Of a DNA stretch of 64,000 bases, positions 35,007-43,047 are shown piece after piece. Source of the DNA: Lysobacteraceae bacterium (GTDB taxonomy: Bacteria > Pseudomonadota > Gammaproteobacteria > Xanthomonadales > Xanthomonadaceae); contig BPKJ01000007.1 of NCBI GenBank assembly GCA_026005075.1, forward strand, positions 1 to 64,000, in the 5' to 3' direction. The translations under genes and the position numbers were made by a program. How positions within the stretch are numbered: the stretch's first letter is position 1; every line of letters starts with the position of its first letter. The notes under the pieces were generated by a model. It saw nothing but the letters and a program-made list of their open reading frames with translations. It did not search any database and was not told the origin of the DNA.

Positions 35007-37808
35007 TCAGCCCTGGCCTGCGCGGGCCGATGGCTGCGCGGAAGCGTCCTCGTCTTCCGCCACCGTGGCGGTCGGTTCGCCGTCCTTGCCGGCTGCGGGT
35101 GCGGTCACGTCCGGTGCGGGCCCAGGGGCGGGCAGGGCGCCTGCGCCGTGCGGCGCCGCCACGGCCTGCGCGGATCCGGCGGCGGGTGCCGTTTCCGTTT
35201 CCGCTGCGCCGTCTTCCCGCTCCGGGTGCTGCGGTGCTGGGCTCGGCGCGGAGGCCTTGGGCGCGACGTGCGGACCGGATGCGGGCTGCGCATCGGGCGT
35301 CGCCGGCGGCGTGGCTGCGGCCGGCTCGGGCGTGGCGGCCCCGGCTTCCGTGGCCGCGGAGGAAACGGTCGCCGCGGGCGGCACCGGGCTGGGGGCGCCG
35401 GTGTCCTCGGCCGTTCCGGCGACGGCCTGGCTTGCTTCCGGCGCCGGGGTCGGTACCGGGCCGAGGACGAACGGAGTGGGCTTCAGGCGGCCGGCCTCGT
35501 CTTCACTCCTGCCCGCAGCCGTGGACGTATCCGGGGCGGCATCGCTCGCTGCCTCCTCGTCGCCGGCGTCGGCTTCGGACTGCGCCTCCTCGAGACCCTG
35601 GATGCTGGAGCTGCCGCTCTCCTCCTTGCGCCGCCGGCGCCGTCCGCCGCGACGCCCCCGCCGCCGGCGTCCGCCGCTGCTGCCTTCTCCGGCGGTGGCG
35701 GCGCTGCCCTCGGCCGTCGGCGCGGTGCCGCCTGCCGCGTTGGACGCGGACTCAGCCGGTGCGGGCCCGGTCGGGCCGGCAGGGGAAGCAGGCGCGGCTT
35801 CGGGGCGCAAGGCTGCAGCGGAGGCCGGCTTCGGGGCTTCGGCGCGGGAAGCCGCAGCCGCGGCCGCCGGCCGTTCGGCCTCGGCCCGGGCGGCGCGCTC
35901 GTCCTTCCTGCGCGGCTCCTGCCGCGCGGATTCCTGGCGCTCCTGGCGCGGTGTCGCCTTGCGTTCCTTGCGCGGCTTGCGCTCCTTGTCGGCAGGCCTT
36001 GCCTTCGCCTTCTCCGGGCTCGCGGCCGGGGCGGCCGGTGCCGGATCTGGCCTTGCCTCCGCGGCCACCGCCGCGGTGCCGCGGAAGAAGCGCACGATGC
36101 GCGCGATCAGCCCCTCGCTGTGGGTCGGCACCGGAGCCGGTGCCGCCGCGGGCGCGGCCTGCCGCGCAGGTGCCGGCTCGGGCTCGGGTTCACTGCGGAT
36201 CGGCGCGGGGGTGGGTGGCTTGACGTGGGTGACCGCGGGCGCGGGCGGGATGTTGAGGTTGGCGCGGGTCAGCGCGTGGGTCTCCAGCCGGCGGGGCGTG
36301 GTGCGCTGGTAGCTGGGCTTGGCGGTTTCCTCGCCGAGCTCGTTCTCGCGGATCCGGGTGACGTGGAAGTGCGGGGTCTCGAGCTGGGCATCGGCGACGA
36401 TGACCACCGGCACGTCATGCCGGGTCTCGATCTCCACCAGCGCCCGGCGCTTCTCGTTCTGCAGGTAGTTGGCGATCTCGTGGGGCGCCTGCACCAGGAC
36501 CTGGCCGGTGTTGTCCTTCATCGCGTGCTCCTCGACGAGGCGCAGGATGGACAGGGACAGCGACTCCACCGAGCGCAGCCGGCCGTGGCCCTCGCAGCGC
36601 GGGCAGACGATCTGGCTCGACTCGCCGAGCGAGGGCCGCAGGCGCTGGCGCGACATCTCCAGCAGGCCGAAACGCGAGATCCGGCCGACCTGCACGCGCG
36701 CCCGGTCCTGACGCAGGGCCTGCGCCAGCCGCTGCTCGACTTCGCGCTGGTGCTTGCTGGAGCTCATGTCGATGAAATCGACCACGATCAGCCCGCCGAG
36801 GTCGCGCAGACGCAGCTGCCGGGCGACTTCGTCGGCGGCCTCGAGGTTGGTGTTGAAGGCGGTCTCCTCGATGTCGCCACCCTTGGTGGCGCGGGCCGAG
36901 TTGACGTCGATGGCGGTCAGCGCCTCGGTCTGGTCGACCACGATCGAGCCGCCGGAGGGGAGGCGGACCTGCCGCTCGTAGGCGTTCTCGATCTGGGTCT
37001 CGATCTGGAACCGCGAGAACAGCGGGGTGGTGTCGGTGTAGAGCTTGAGCTTGCGCAGGTTCTGCGGCATCACCTGCTCGACGAACTCGCGGGCGTCCTG
37101 GTAGACGCCCTCGTGGTCGATCAGGATCTCGCCGATGTCCGGTCTCAGGTAGTCGCGCAGGGCACGGATGATCAGGCGCGACTCCTGGTAGATCAGGAAC
37201 GGCGCCGGCTTGGACAGCGCGGCCTCGGCGATCGCCCGCCATACCAGCAGCAGGTAGTCGAGGTCCCACTGCAGTTCCTCGGCATCGCGGCCGACGCCGG
37301 CGGTGCGGATGATCACCCCCATGTCCTCGGGAATGGCGAGCTGGTCCATCGCCTGCTTCAGGGCGGCGCGGTCCTCGCCCTCGATCCGCCGCGAGACGCC
37401 GCCTGCGCGCGGGCTGTTGGGCATCAGCACGAGGTAGCGGCCGGCCAGCGAGATGTAGGTGGTCAGCGCCGCGCCCTTGTTGCCGCGCTCCTCCTTGTCG
37501 ACCTGGACCACGACCTCCTGCCCTTCGCGGAGGAGATCCCGGATTCCGGCCTGGGCGGGGTCGACGCCGTCGGCGAAATAGTCGCGGGAGATTTCCTTGA
37601 GCGGCAGGAAGCCGTGTCGGTCGCCGCCGTAGTCGACGAAGGCCGCCTCGAGCGAGGGTTCGAGACGCACGATCCGGCCCTTGTAGATGTTGCCCTTCTT
37701 CTGCTCGCGGGAGGGCTGCTCGATGTCGATGTCGAACAGGGTCTGCCCATCCACGATGGCCACGCGCAGCTCTTCCTGCTGGGTGGCGTTGATCAGCATC
37801 CTTTTCAT
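35007..37808 (-). CDS. rne: Ribonuclease E
   Basis: Endonuclease that starts mRNA decay and processes rRNA and tRNA. The N-terminal catalytic half (~520 residues) has the S1 domain ([20 protein letters not shown]), the Mg-binding Asp in [14 protein letters not shown] and in [10 protein letters not shown], and the Zn-link in [10 protein letters not shown]. The C-terminal ~400 residues are a low-complexity scaffold rich in Ala, Pro and Glu, with Arg-rich RNA-binding stretches ([15 protein letters not shown]) and Lys/Arg/Glu repeats ([18 protein letters not shown]). Total 933 residues. The start [13 protein letters not shown] at 37808 matches the family. The long disordered tail is the likely degradosome platform. 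It diverges from rluC. Confidence 0.95.
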   Translation of the reverse strand: MKRMLINATQQEELRVAIVDGQTLFDIDIEQPSREQKKGNIYKGRIVRLEPSLEAAFVDYGGDRHGFLPLKEISRDYFADGVDPAQAGIRDLLREGQEVVVQVDKEERGNKGAALTTYISLAGRYLVLMPNSPRAGGVSRRIEGEDRAALKQAMDQLAIPEDMGVIIRTAGVGRDAEELQWDLDYLLLVWRAIAEAALSKPAPFLIYQESRLIIRALRDYLRPDIGEILIDHEGVYQDAREFVEQVMPQNLRKLKLYTDTTPLFSRFQIETQIENAYERQVRLPSGGSIVVDQTEALTAIDVNSARATKGGDIEETAFNTNLEAADEVARQLRLRDLGGLIVVDFIDMSSSKHQREVEQRLAQALRQDRARVQVGRISRFGLLEMSRQRLRPSLGESSQIVCPRCEGHGRLRSVESLSLSILRLVEEHAMKDNTGQVLVQAPHEIANYLQNEKRRALVEIETRHDVPVVIVADAQLETPHFHVTRIRENELGEETAKPSYQRTTPRRLETHALTRANLNIPPAPAVTHVKPPTPAPIRSEPEPEPAPARQAAPAAAPAPVPTHSEGLIARIVRFFRGTAAVAAEARPDPAPAAPAASPEKAKARPADKERKPRKERKATPRQERQESARQEPRRKDERAARAEAERPAAAAAASRAEAPKPASAAALRPEAAPASPAGPTGPAPAESASNAAGGTAPTAEGSAATAGEGSSGGRRRRGRRGGRRRRRKEESGSSSIQGLEEAQSEADAGDEEAASDAAPDTSTAAGRSEDEAGRLKPTPFVLGPVPTPAPEASQAVAGTAEDTGAPSPVPPAATVSSAATEAGAATPEPAAATPPATPDAQPASGPHVAPKASAPSPAPQHPEREDGAAETETAPAAGSAQAVAAPHGAGALPAPGPAPDVTAPAAGKDGEPTATVAEDEDASAQPSARAGQG

Positions 37809-38190
37809 TGTCTGGTCATTCCTCACGCGCTCGACCGCGAGGAACGCCGGGCGTCCGCGCCCTTTGGGCCGGTGGCCGGCGCAGGGCGCCCGACTACCGT
37901 GGCGAAAGCTCCAGCGCTGCAACGTCGCGGCGTTCTGCCGCGGGAGCGCTTGTCATCGTTCCAACCGGGAGATGCCTTGGCACCGCGCCGGCCTCCATGC
38001 CGGATTCCCTTGCGCCGGGATTCCGTGCGATCACATCCGACCACCATCCCGCGCCGCCAGCGCGTACCATGCGTGCCTCCATGGCGCCGGCGGCAGACGG
38101 GGCGGTTACCTTGCCGCGCGCCTCAAGTCGTTGAGCGAGCGGCGGAATACTGACGTAATTGCGCGGCGCGAGTGTAACAAGCGAGGATGC
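37809..38190. other. Divergent rne-rluC intergenic region (382 bases)
   Basis: No credible gene. On the minus side it should hold a long rne leader: RNase E represses its own mRNA through the leader in E. coli, and a leader of similar length is possible here, but I see no clear hairpin that matches. On the plus side there is a candidate rluC promoter at 38131-38159. The region is less GC-rich near 38140-38175 (AATACTGACGTAATT), as expected of a promoter zone. A minus-strand TTGTTA near 38174-38179 may be part of an rne promoter but has no good -10. Confidence 0.5.
38131..38159 (+). promoter_or_regulatory. Candidate sigma-70 promoter of rluC
   Basis: TTGAGC (38131-38136) and CGTAAT (38154-38159) each match consensus at 4 of 6 positions with 17 bases between. 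It predicts a leader of about 25 bases that includes GCGAGGA before the ATG at 38191. Found by eye. Confidence 0.35.
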
Positions 38191-39144
38191 ATGGCGGCAA
38201 ACGGTACATCGACGGTCGGGGTGCAGCGGTTGCAGGTTCCGGCCGACAGGGACGGGCAGCGGCTGGACAATTTCCTTCTGGGCCTGCTCAAGGGCGCGCC
38301 GCGGTCGCTGGTGTACCGGATCTGCCGCAGCGGCGAGGTGCGGGTGAACGGCCGCCGGGCGCGTCCCGACACCCGCCTCGCGGGGGGCGACGAAGTGCGC
38401 ATCCCGCCGGTCCGGCTCGCCGCGGCGGACGAGCCTGCAGAGGCGCCGCGGCCGCTGCTGGAGCGGATCGAGCGTGCCATCGTCCACGAGGACCGGCACC
38501 TGCTCGTGCTCGACAAGCCTTCGGGCATCGCCAGCCACGGTGGCAGCGGCGTCCGCCATGGTGCCATCGAGCTGCTGCGCGCTGCCCGACCAGGGCAGAC
38601 CCTGGAGCTGGTGCACCGCCTCGATCGCGACACCAGCGGGCTTCTGCTGCTGGCCAAAAAGCGCTCGACGCTGGCCGCCCTGCAGGCGCTGATGCGCGAA
38701 GGAGGGGTCGAGAAGCGCTATCTCGCACTGCTGGTCGGCAACCTGCGCCGGCCCGCGGTCGAGGTCGATGCGCCATTGCGCAAGTCGGTGCTGCAGGGCG
38801 GCGAGAGGATGGTCCGCGTCGACGCCGCGGGCAAGGACTCGGTCAGCCGCTTCCGCGTGCTCGGGCGGCCGGGCGGGCACAGTTACGTGGAGGTCGCGAT
38901 CGAGACCGGAAGGACCCACCAAATCAGGGTCCATGCGGCGCATCTTGGCCATCCGGTGGCGGGCGACCCCAAGTACGGCGACGCCGAGGCCAACCGGACC
39001 CTGCGCGGGCTCGGGCTGCGCCGGCTGTTCCTGCATGCGGCTTCGCTGCGGTTCCGCTTGCCGGACCGCGACGAGGAGACGGTCCTGGACGCGCCCTTGC
39101 CGCAGGAGCTGAAGGCGGTGCTGCAGCGCCTCGAGGGCGCCTGA
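38191..39144 (+). CDS. rluC: 23S rRNA pseudouridine synthase RluC
   Basis: Makes pseudouridines at positions 955, 2504 and 2580 of 23S rRNA (E. coli numbering). It has an N-terminal S4 RNA-binding domain (RLDNFLLGLLKGAPRSLVYRICR, then EVRVNGRR) and the RluA-type catalytic domain. The catalytic Asp is in LELVHRLDRDTSGLLLLAK; LETGRTHQIRVH-like sequence appears as AIETGRTHQIRVHAAHLGHP. 317 residues is the usual length. rluC next to and divergent from rne is a widely conserved arrangement in gammaproteobacteria, which supports RluC over RluD. Start ATG with GAGGA before it. Confidence 0.93.
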   Translation: MAANGTSTVGVQRLQVPADRDGQRLDNFLLGLLKGAPRSLVYRICRSGEVRVNGRRARPDTRLAGGDEVRIPPVRLAAADEPAEAPRPLLERIERAIVHEDRHLLVLDKPSGIASHGGSGVRHGAIELLRAARPGQTLELVHRLDRDTSGLLLLAKKRSTLAALQALMREGGVEKRYLALLVGNLRRPAVEVDAPLRKSVLQGGERMVRVDAAGKDSVSRFRVLGRPGGHSYVEVAIETGRTHQIRVHAAHLGHPVAGDPKYGDAEANRTLRGLGLRRLFLHAASLRFRLPDRDEETVLDAPLPQELKAVLQRLEGA

Positions 39145-39147
39145 GCT

Positions 39148-39501
39148 TCAGCCGCCGTGGCCTTCGGCGTACAGGGCGCTGGCCTTGGCGGCGCAGATCA
39201 GGTCGTTGCGGGTCACGCCACCGCAGTCGTGGGTCGCGTATTCCACCACGCAGCGGTCGTAGTGGACCGAAAGGTCGGGATGGTGGTCCTCGCGGTGGGC
39301 GATGAAGGCGAGGGCGTTGACGAAGGCGATGGTCCGGTAATAGTCGGCAAAGCCGAACGTGCGACGGATGCGCGTTCCGGAGGCATCCAGCGTCCAGCCG
39401 GGCAGCTCGGCGAGCGCGGCTTCGATGCTCTCCCGCGGCAGGCGGTGCTCGGGGCCCTTCAGGGGGCTGCAGTGGCTTTGCGACAGGTCCTCGATGGCCA
39501 T
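39148..39501 (-). CDS. phhB: Pterin-4a-carbinolamine dehydratase
   Basis: Regenerates tetrahydrobiopterin-type cofactor during phenylalanine hydroxylation. At 117 residues it has the family length. The signature is FVNALAFIAHREDHHPDLSVHYDRCVVEYATHDCGGVTRNDL, in which the HHPD and TH pairs form the active site. GAGGCCGGC lies before the ATG at 39501. A TATACT -10 lies about 30 bases upstream. No phenylalanine hydroxylase gene is next to it in this window. Confidence 0.93.
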   Translation of the reverse strand: MAIEDLSQSHCSPLKGPEHRLPRESIEAALAELPGWTLDASGTRIRRTFGFADYYRTIAFVNALAFIAHREDHHPDLSVHYDRCVVEYATHDCGGVTRNDLICAAKASALYAEGHGG

Positions 39502-39524
39502 GCCGGCCTCCTCGTTCAGCACGG

Positions 39525-39541
39525 GTTGCGAGTATAGCAAC
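39525..39541 (-). promoter_or_regulatory. -10 element within an inverted repeat, upstream of phhB
   Basis: On the minus strand TATACT (39531-39536) is flanked by GTTGC and GCAAC arms (39525-39529 and 39537-39541). The -10 lies about 30 bases before the phhB start. The short palindrome over the -10 could be a repressor site; it could also be chance. A plus-strand TACACT at 39563-39568 may serve nfuA. Confidence 0.4.
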
Positions 39542-39600
39542 GCGTTTCTAACGCGAGATCCGTACACTGCGGGGCTGCCCTGACGCGTGCCCATCGGCCC

Positions 39601-40188
39601 ATGATCCAGATCACCCCGTCCGCCCAGTCGTACTTCCGTCGCCTGCTGGAGCAGCAGGACGTGGCCTATGCCGGCATCCGGCTCAGCGCACTGCGGGCCG
39701 GCACCCCGAGTGCGGATGCCCGGCTCGAGTTCTGCGAGGCCACCGACCTCGACGGCGACGAGTGGGCGATCGAGTGCGAGGGGTTCACCCTCTACGTCGA
39801 TGCAGCCAGCGTGCCGTATTTCGACGACGGCGAGATCGACTTCCAGACGACCGTGGGCGGCGGCCAGGTCAGCATCCGGGCGCCACGCATCAAGGGCGGG
39901 CCCGCGGGGGAAGGCAGCCTTGCCAGCCGGGTCCAGCAGGTGCTGGATGGCGAGATCAACCCGCAGCTCGCCGCCCACGGTGGGCGGGTGAGTCTTGAGG
40001 AGGTGACCGCCGAGGGTGGGGTGGTGCTGCGCTTCGGCGGCGGCTGCCACGGCTGCGGCATGGTGGACGTCACCCTGCGCCAGGGCATCGAGACCACCCT
40101 GCGTCAGCGCATTCCCGAGATCACCGCGGTGATCGACGCCACCGATCACGCCAGCGGCCGCAACCCGTACTACCAGCGGCAGGCGTGA
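39601..40188 (+). CDS. nfuA: Fe-S biogenesis protein NfuA
   Basis: Carrier that delivers [4Fe-4S] clusters to target enzymes, important under oxidative stress or iron shortage. The N-terminal ~95 residues are a degenerate A-type domain ([18 protein letters not shown], with FEC-like cysteine FCEATD). The C-terminal Nfu domain carries the cluster-binding CxxC in [21 protein letters not shown]. 195 residues fits E. coli NfuA. The last bases overlap the next gene (GTGA). Confidence 0.95.
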   Translation: MIQITPSAQSYFRRLLEQQDVAYAGIRLSALRAGTPSADARLEFCEATDLDGDEWAIECEGFTLYVDAASVPYFDDGEIDFQTTVGGGQVSIRAPRIKGGPAGEGSLASRVQQVLDGEINPQLAAHGGRVSLEEVTAEGGVVLRFGGGCHGCGMVDVTLRQGIETTLRQRIPEITAVIDATDHASGRNPYYQRQA

Positions 40189-40880
40189 TCGAAGCTGGGT
40201 CCTGGGGGCGCCGCGGGTCGAGGCATCCCGCGCGTCGCCCGGATCGGACGTGGCAGGCCCTGCGCCTGCTCGCAGCCGGGGTCGCGGTCGGGCTGCATCT
40301 CGGCCTGCTGGCCTACTGGGAGCGGATCTCGCGCTGGGTGCCCGATGCTGCGGAGACCCGGCTGGAGGTCGTGTTCGTGCCGGCTTTGCGGCCGGACGAG
40401 GCCGGGGTGCCGCCCCTGCCCGTGCCGCCGCCGCGGCCGATCCGCAAGGTCGCCTCGCCGCGTCCGACGACGGCGCCAGGTGCGGCGATCCAGGCCGTCG
40501 AGATTGCGGAACGAAGCGGGCAGACAGAGGCGGCTCGCGGCGGGCCGCCGCCGCCCGCCTTGCGGATCTTTCGCGCCGACGGCGGCCTCCGTCTGCCCGG
40601 AAGCACGGACGAGGTGCCGGTGTTCGACGCCCGCGCGCGCATCCAGCAGGATCGCGCGGTGCGCCTGCCCGGCCACAGCGACGCGGCGGCGGCCGAGGCG
40701 GTGGCCCTGCGCCTGCGGCGCGCGCTCACGCCCGAGGACGTGGTGCTGGCCGTGCTGCGGCTGCTCGGAGGCGGGCCGCAGCCCGACGACTGCCCGAAGA
40801 TCGAGGCGCGGCTGCTCGCCTCGGACCCCGGTGTGAGCCGCGAGATCGACCTCCACAAGTTCCGCGAATATTGCCGCTGA
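40185..40880 (+). CDS. Hypothetical protein with one N-terminal transmembrane helix and Pro-rich linker (TonB-like layout)
   Basis: Not recognised. 231 residues. A basic N-terminus precedes one hydrophobic helix ([20 protein letters not shown]), followed by [12 protein letters not shown] and a Pro-rich stretch ([15 protein letters not shown]), then a soluble region ending in a charged helical segment ([22 protein letters not shown]) with Cys in [10 protein letters not shown] and EYCR. The layout recalls TonB or other energy-transducing proteins, but there is no clear TonB C-terminal YP motif. The GTG start overlaps the nfuA stop by 4 bases, so the two are probably translated together. A cell-envelope protein is the safest statement. 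Confidence 0.75.
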   Translation: MIEAGSWGRRGSRHPARRPDRTWQALRLLAAGVAVGLHLGLLAYWERISRWVPDAAETRLEVVFVPALRPDEAGVPPLPVPPPRPIRKVASPRPTTAPGAAIQAVEIAERSGQTEAARGGPPPPALRIFRADGGLRLPGSTDEVPVFDARARIQQDRAVRLPGHSDAAAAEAVALRLRRALTPEDVVLAVLRLLGGGPQPDDCPKIEARLLASDPGVSREIDLHKFREYCR

Positions 40881-40939
40881 GCCCTGCGCCGCGGAGGACT
40901 TGCCTGCGCTCCGGCGGGCGTGCAGGCCGCAGATCGCGG

Positions 40940-41275
40940 CTACTTCGCGTGGCTGAGGTCGCGCAGGCGGCCCTTCTGGGCCGCGAAGTAGGCGGCGAGG
41001 TCGCGGATGTCCTGGTCGCTCAGGCTGCCCGCGAAACCGGCCATGATCGGGTTCTTGCGTTGCCCGGAGCGGTAGTCCCGCAGCGCCTTCTCGATGTAGT
41101 CGGCATACTGCCCGGCGAGCAGCGGGTACTGGGGGTCACCCATGCCGTTGCCGTCGGCCCCGTGGCAGGCCTGGCAGGCCTGCGACTTGGCGCGTCCGGC
41201 CTCGACGTCCCCCTTGCTGGCAAGCGCCGGGGACACGGCGAGCAGGAGCAGCGTGGCGAGTGCGATACGGTTCAT
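40940..41275 (-). CDS. Small periplasmic cytochrome c (second of pair)
   Basis: Class I monohaem cytochrome c, 111 residues including the signal peptide (MNRIALATLLLLAVSPALA). The haem-binding CxxCH is CQACHGADGNGMGD, and the axial Met is in KNPIMAGFAGSLSDQD. The segment YPLLAGQYADYIEKALRDYRSG is characteristic of one half of a c4-type dihaem cytochrome or of c5/c554-like proteins. I start at the ATG at 41275, which has GGAG upstream and gives a clean signal peptide; the ATG at 41293 overlaps the previous stop. It forms an operon with the cytochrome gene upstream and could be an electron carrier to a terminal oxidase. Confidence 0.88.
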   Translation of the reverse strand: MNRIALATLLLLAVSPALASKGDVEAGRAKSQACQACHGADGNGMGDPQYPLLAGQYADYIEKALRDYRSGQRKNPIMAGFAGSLSDQDIRDLAAYFAAQKGRLRDLSHAK

Positions 41276-41289
41276 CGAAGCGGGCTCCG

Positions 41290-41619
41290 TCATGGCTGGC
41301 CGCCGGCGCTGGAGAGGTAGCGCGCGATGTCGGCGATGTCTTCGGCAGTGAAGCTCTCGGCCTGCGCCTGCATGGTCGGATGCTGGCGCTCGCCTTTCTG
41401 GTAGGCGGTCAGGGCCGCCACCAGGTACTCGAAGTTCTGCCCCGCGATCTTGGGGACATGGTAGTGCGGGTAGATGTTCCGGTAGCCTTCGATGCCGTGG
41501 CAGCCGGTGCAGGTGTAGGCCTTGACGCGACCTTTCTCGGCATCACCTTGCTGGGCCATGGAGGGCAGGGCGAAGCACAAGGCTGCCACGCAGGCAGTCC
41601 ATCGCAGGGTCAGCTTCAT
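41290..41619 (-). CDS. Small periplasmic cytochrome c (first of pair)
   Basis: Class I monohaem cytochrome c of 109 residues with a signal peptide (MKLTLRWTACVAALCFALPSMA). The haem site is CTGCHGIEGYRNIYPHYHVPKIAGQ and the axial Met probably lies in RQHPTMQAQAESF. It is paired with a homologous cytochrome gene a few bases downstream, which suggests that the two halves of a c4-like carrier are encoded separately. A TATACT -10 box lies about 40 bases before the start. It is divergent from the RND operon. Confidence 0.88.
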   Translation of the reverse strand: MKLTLRWTACVAALCFALPSMAQQGDAEKGRVKAYTCTGCHGIEGYRNIYPHYHVPKIAGQNFEYLVAALTAYQKGERQHPTMQAQAESFTAEDIADIARYLSSAGGQP

Positions 41620-41656
41620 TCTGGGATCCGGTGGGTTCAGGCAAAAGCAAGCCGCG

Positions 41657-41662
41657 AGTATA
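41657..41662 (-). promoter_or_regulatory. -10 element (TATACT) for the cytochrome c pair
   Basis: TATACT on the minus strand, again inside the CGAGTATAG string (plus-strand view) seen upstream of the POT and phhB genes. It would give a leader of about 30 bases before the ATG at 41619. Confidence 0.45.
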
Positions 41663-41812
41663 GCGGGCCGGTCACGCATGCCGCCAGCGGTCGGCAGGCG
41701 GACCCAGGGTCCGTCCGCGGTTCGCCCTGTCGCCCGTGACCCACCTTCCGGCGCAGCCCGTGACGATCTGCACAGGTTCGGCCCCTCGCGAGGGCGCAAA
41801 CTCGTGCTCGAC

Positions 41813-41847
41813 TTGACAGGTTTGGTGTTGTAGGCAACCATAACACC
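41813..41847 (+). promoter_or_regulatory. RND operon promoter (-35 TTGACA) with overlapping palindromic operator
   Basis: A perfect TTGACA -35 lies at 41813-41818; the -10 is weaker (AACCAT, 41836-41841, at 17 bases). Between and over them is GGTGTT (41824-41829) ... AACACC (41842-41847), an inverted repeat with a 12-base spacer that itself contains GTTG...CAAC. The arrangement fits a TetR-type operator that blocks polymerase. No repressor gene is adjacent. The predicted start point near 41849 argues for translation from the ATG at 41875. Confidence 0.55.
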
Positions 41848-41874
41848 ATGACAGATGAACCACGGAAAACCACC

Positions 41875-43047
41875 ATGCACATGAATCCGCGTCCACCTGC
41901 TGCTCCGCGATCGCGGAAGCTTCTTCTGGCCTTGCTGGCGCTGGCGCTGGCCGGCTGCGGGCAGGCGCCGGGCGGGGCGGACAAGCCAGGGCCCGGCGCC
42001 CGGGCGGCCAAGGCGGCCGAGGCCCGTGGCGGGCCGGACCGGCAGGCCGAGACGCCGCCGGTCCCCGTCGAGGTGGCACCGGTGCAGCGGCGGCCGATCG
42101 AGGCGAGCTACAGCGGGACGGCTGCGCTGCAGGCGACCGAGGAGGCCGAAGTGGTGGCCAAGACCTCGGGCGTGCTGCTCGAGATCCTCACCGAGGAGGG
42201 GCAGCGGGTGCGGGCGGGGCAGGTTCTGGCGCGCATCGATCCGGACCGGGCGAGGCTCGAGGTGGCGCGGGCCGAGGCCATGCTGCGCAAGCTCGAGGCC
42301 GAGTACGCGCGCTCGCAGGAGCTGTTCCGCCGCAAGCTGGTGGCCGCGGACGCCCACGAGCGGCTGCGCTTCGATGTGGAAACCCAGCGCGCGGCCTGGA
42401 ACCTGGCGCGGCTGGAGCTCGACCACACCGAGGTCAAGGCGCCGATCAGCGGGGTGGTGGCGCAGCGTCTGGTCAAGGTCGGCAACCTCATCCAGCTCAA
42501 CCAGCCGATGTTCCGCATCGTGCACACCGACCGGCTGGAGGCCGTCCTCAACGTGCCCGAGCGGGAGGTCGGCAAGCTCCAGCCGGGCGCGGAGGTAAGC
42601 CTGACCGTCGATGCGCTGCCGGGGAGGCGGTTCGCCGGCGTGCTGGACCGGATCAGCCCGGTGGTCGATCCGGCCACGGGCACGTTCCGCGCCACCGCGT
42701 TCTTCGACTCCGGCGAAGGTGCCCTCAAGCCGGGCATGTTCGGCCGCATCCAGGTCGTGTACGAGCGCCGCGCCGACGTGCTGACCGTGCCCCGGCAGGC
42801 GCTGCTGGAGGACGAGGCCGAGCCGGCCGTCTACGTGGTGGTGGATGGCAAGGCGGTGCGCACACCGGTCCGGCTCGGCTACATGAACGGCGCGTTCGCC
42901 GAGGTCGTGGACGGGCTGGAGGAGGGCGATACGGTGGTCACCGCGGGCAAGGTGGCGATTCGCGACGGATCGCGCGTGCAGGTGATCGAGGGCACGCCGC
43001 CTGAGGGTGCGGGCCTTGCGGACGGGGTGGCGGACGCCAGGCCATGA
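41875..43047 (+). CDS. RND efflux periplasmic adaptor (membrane fusion lipoprotein)
   Basis: Links inner-membrane RND pumps to an outer-membrane channel. A lipoprotein signal is visible (LLALLALALAGCGQAPGG) with the lipobox Cys in LAGC. The usual order follows: beta-barrel, lipoyl halves around a coiled-coil hairpin (ARLEVARAEAMLRKLEAEYARS), and DHTEVKAPISGVVAQRLVKVGNL, then NVPEREVGKLQPGAEVSL and the membrane-proximal domain. 390 residues. The frame is open to the ATG at 41848, but that would lie within the promoter; the ATG at 41875 follows CGGAAAA. It overlaps the first permease gene by 4 bases. No outer-membrane factor gene is in the operon. Confidence 0.92.
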   Translation: MHMNPRPPAAPRSRKLLLALLALALAGCGQAPGGADKPGPGARAAKAAEARGGPDRQAETPPVPVEVAPVQRRPIEASYSGTAALQATEEAEVVAKTSGVLLEILTEEGQRVRAGQVLARIDPDRARLEVARAEAMLRKLEAEYARSQELFRRKLVAADAHERLRFDVETQRAAWNLARLELDHTEVKAPISGVVAQRLVKVGNLIQLNQPMFRIVHTDRLEAVLNVPEREVGKLQPGAEVSLTVDALPGRRFAGVLDRISPVVDPATGTFRATAFFDSGEGALKPGMFGRIQVVYERRADVLTVPRQALLEDEAEPAVYVVVDGKAVRTPVRLGYMNGAFAEVVDGLEEGDTVVTAGKVAIRDGSRVQVIEGTPPEGAGLADGVADARP

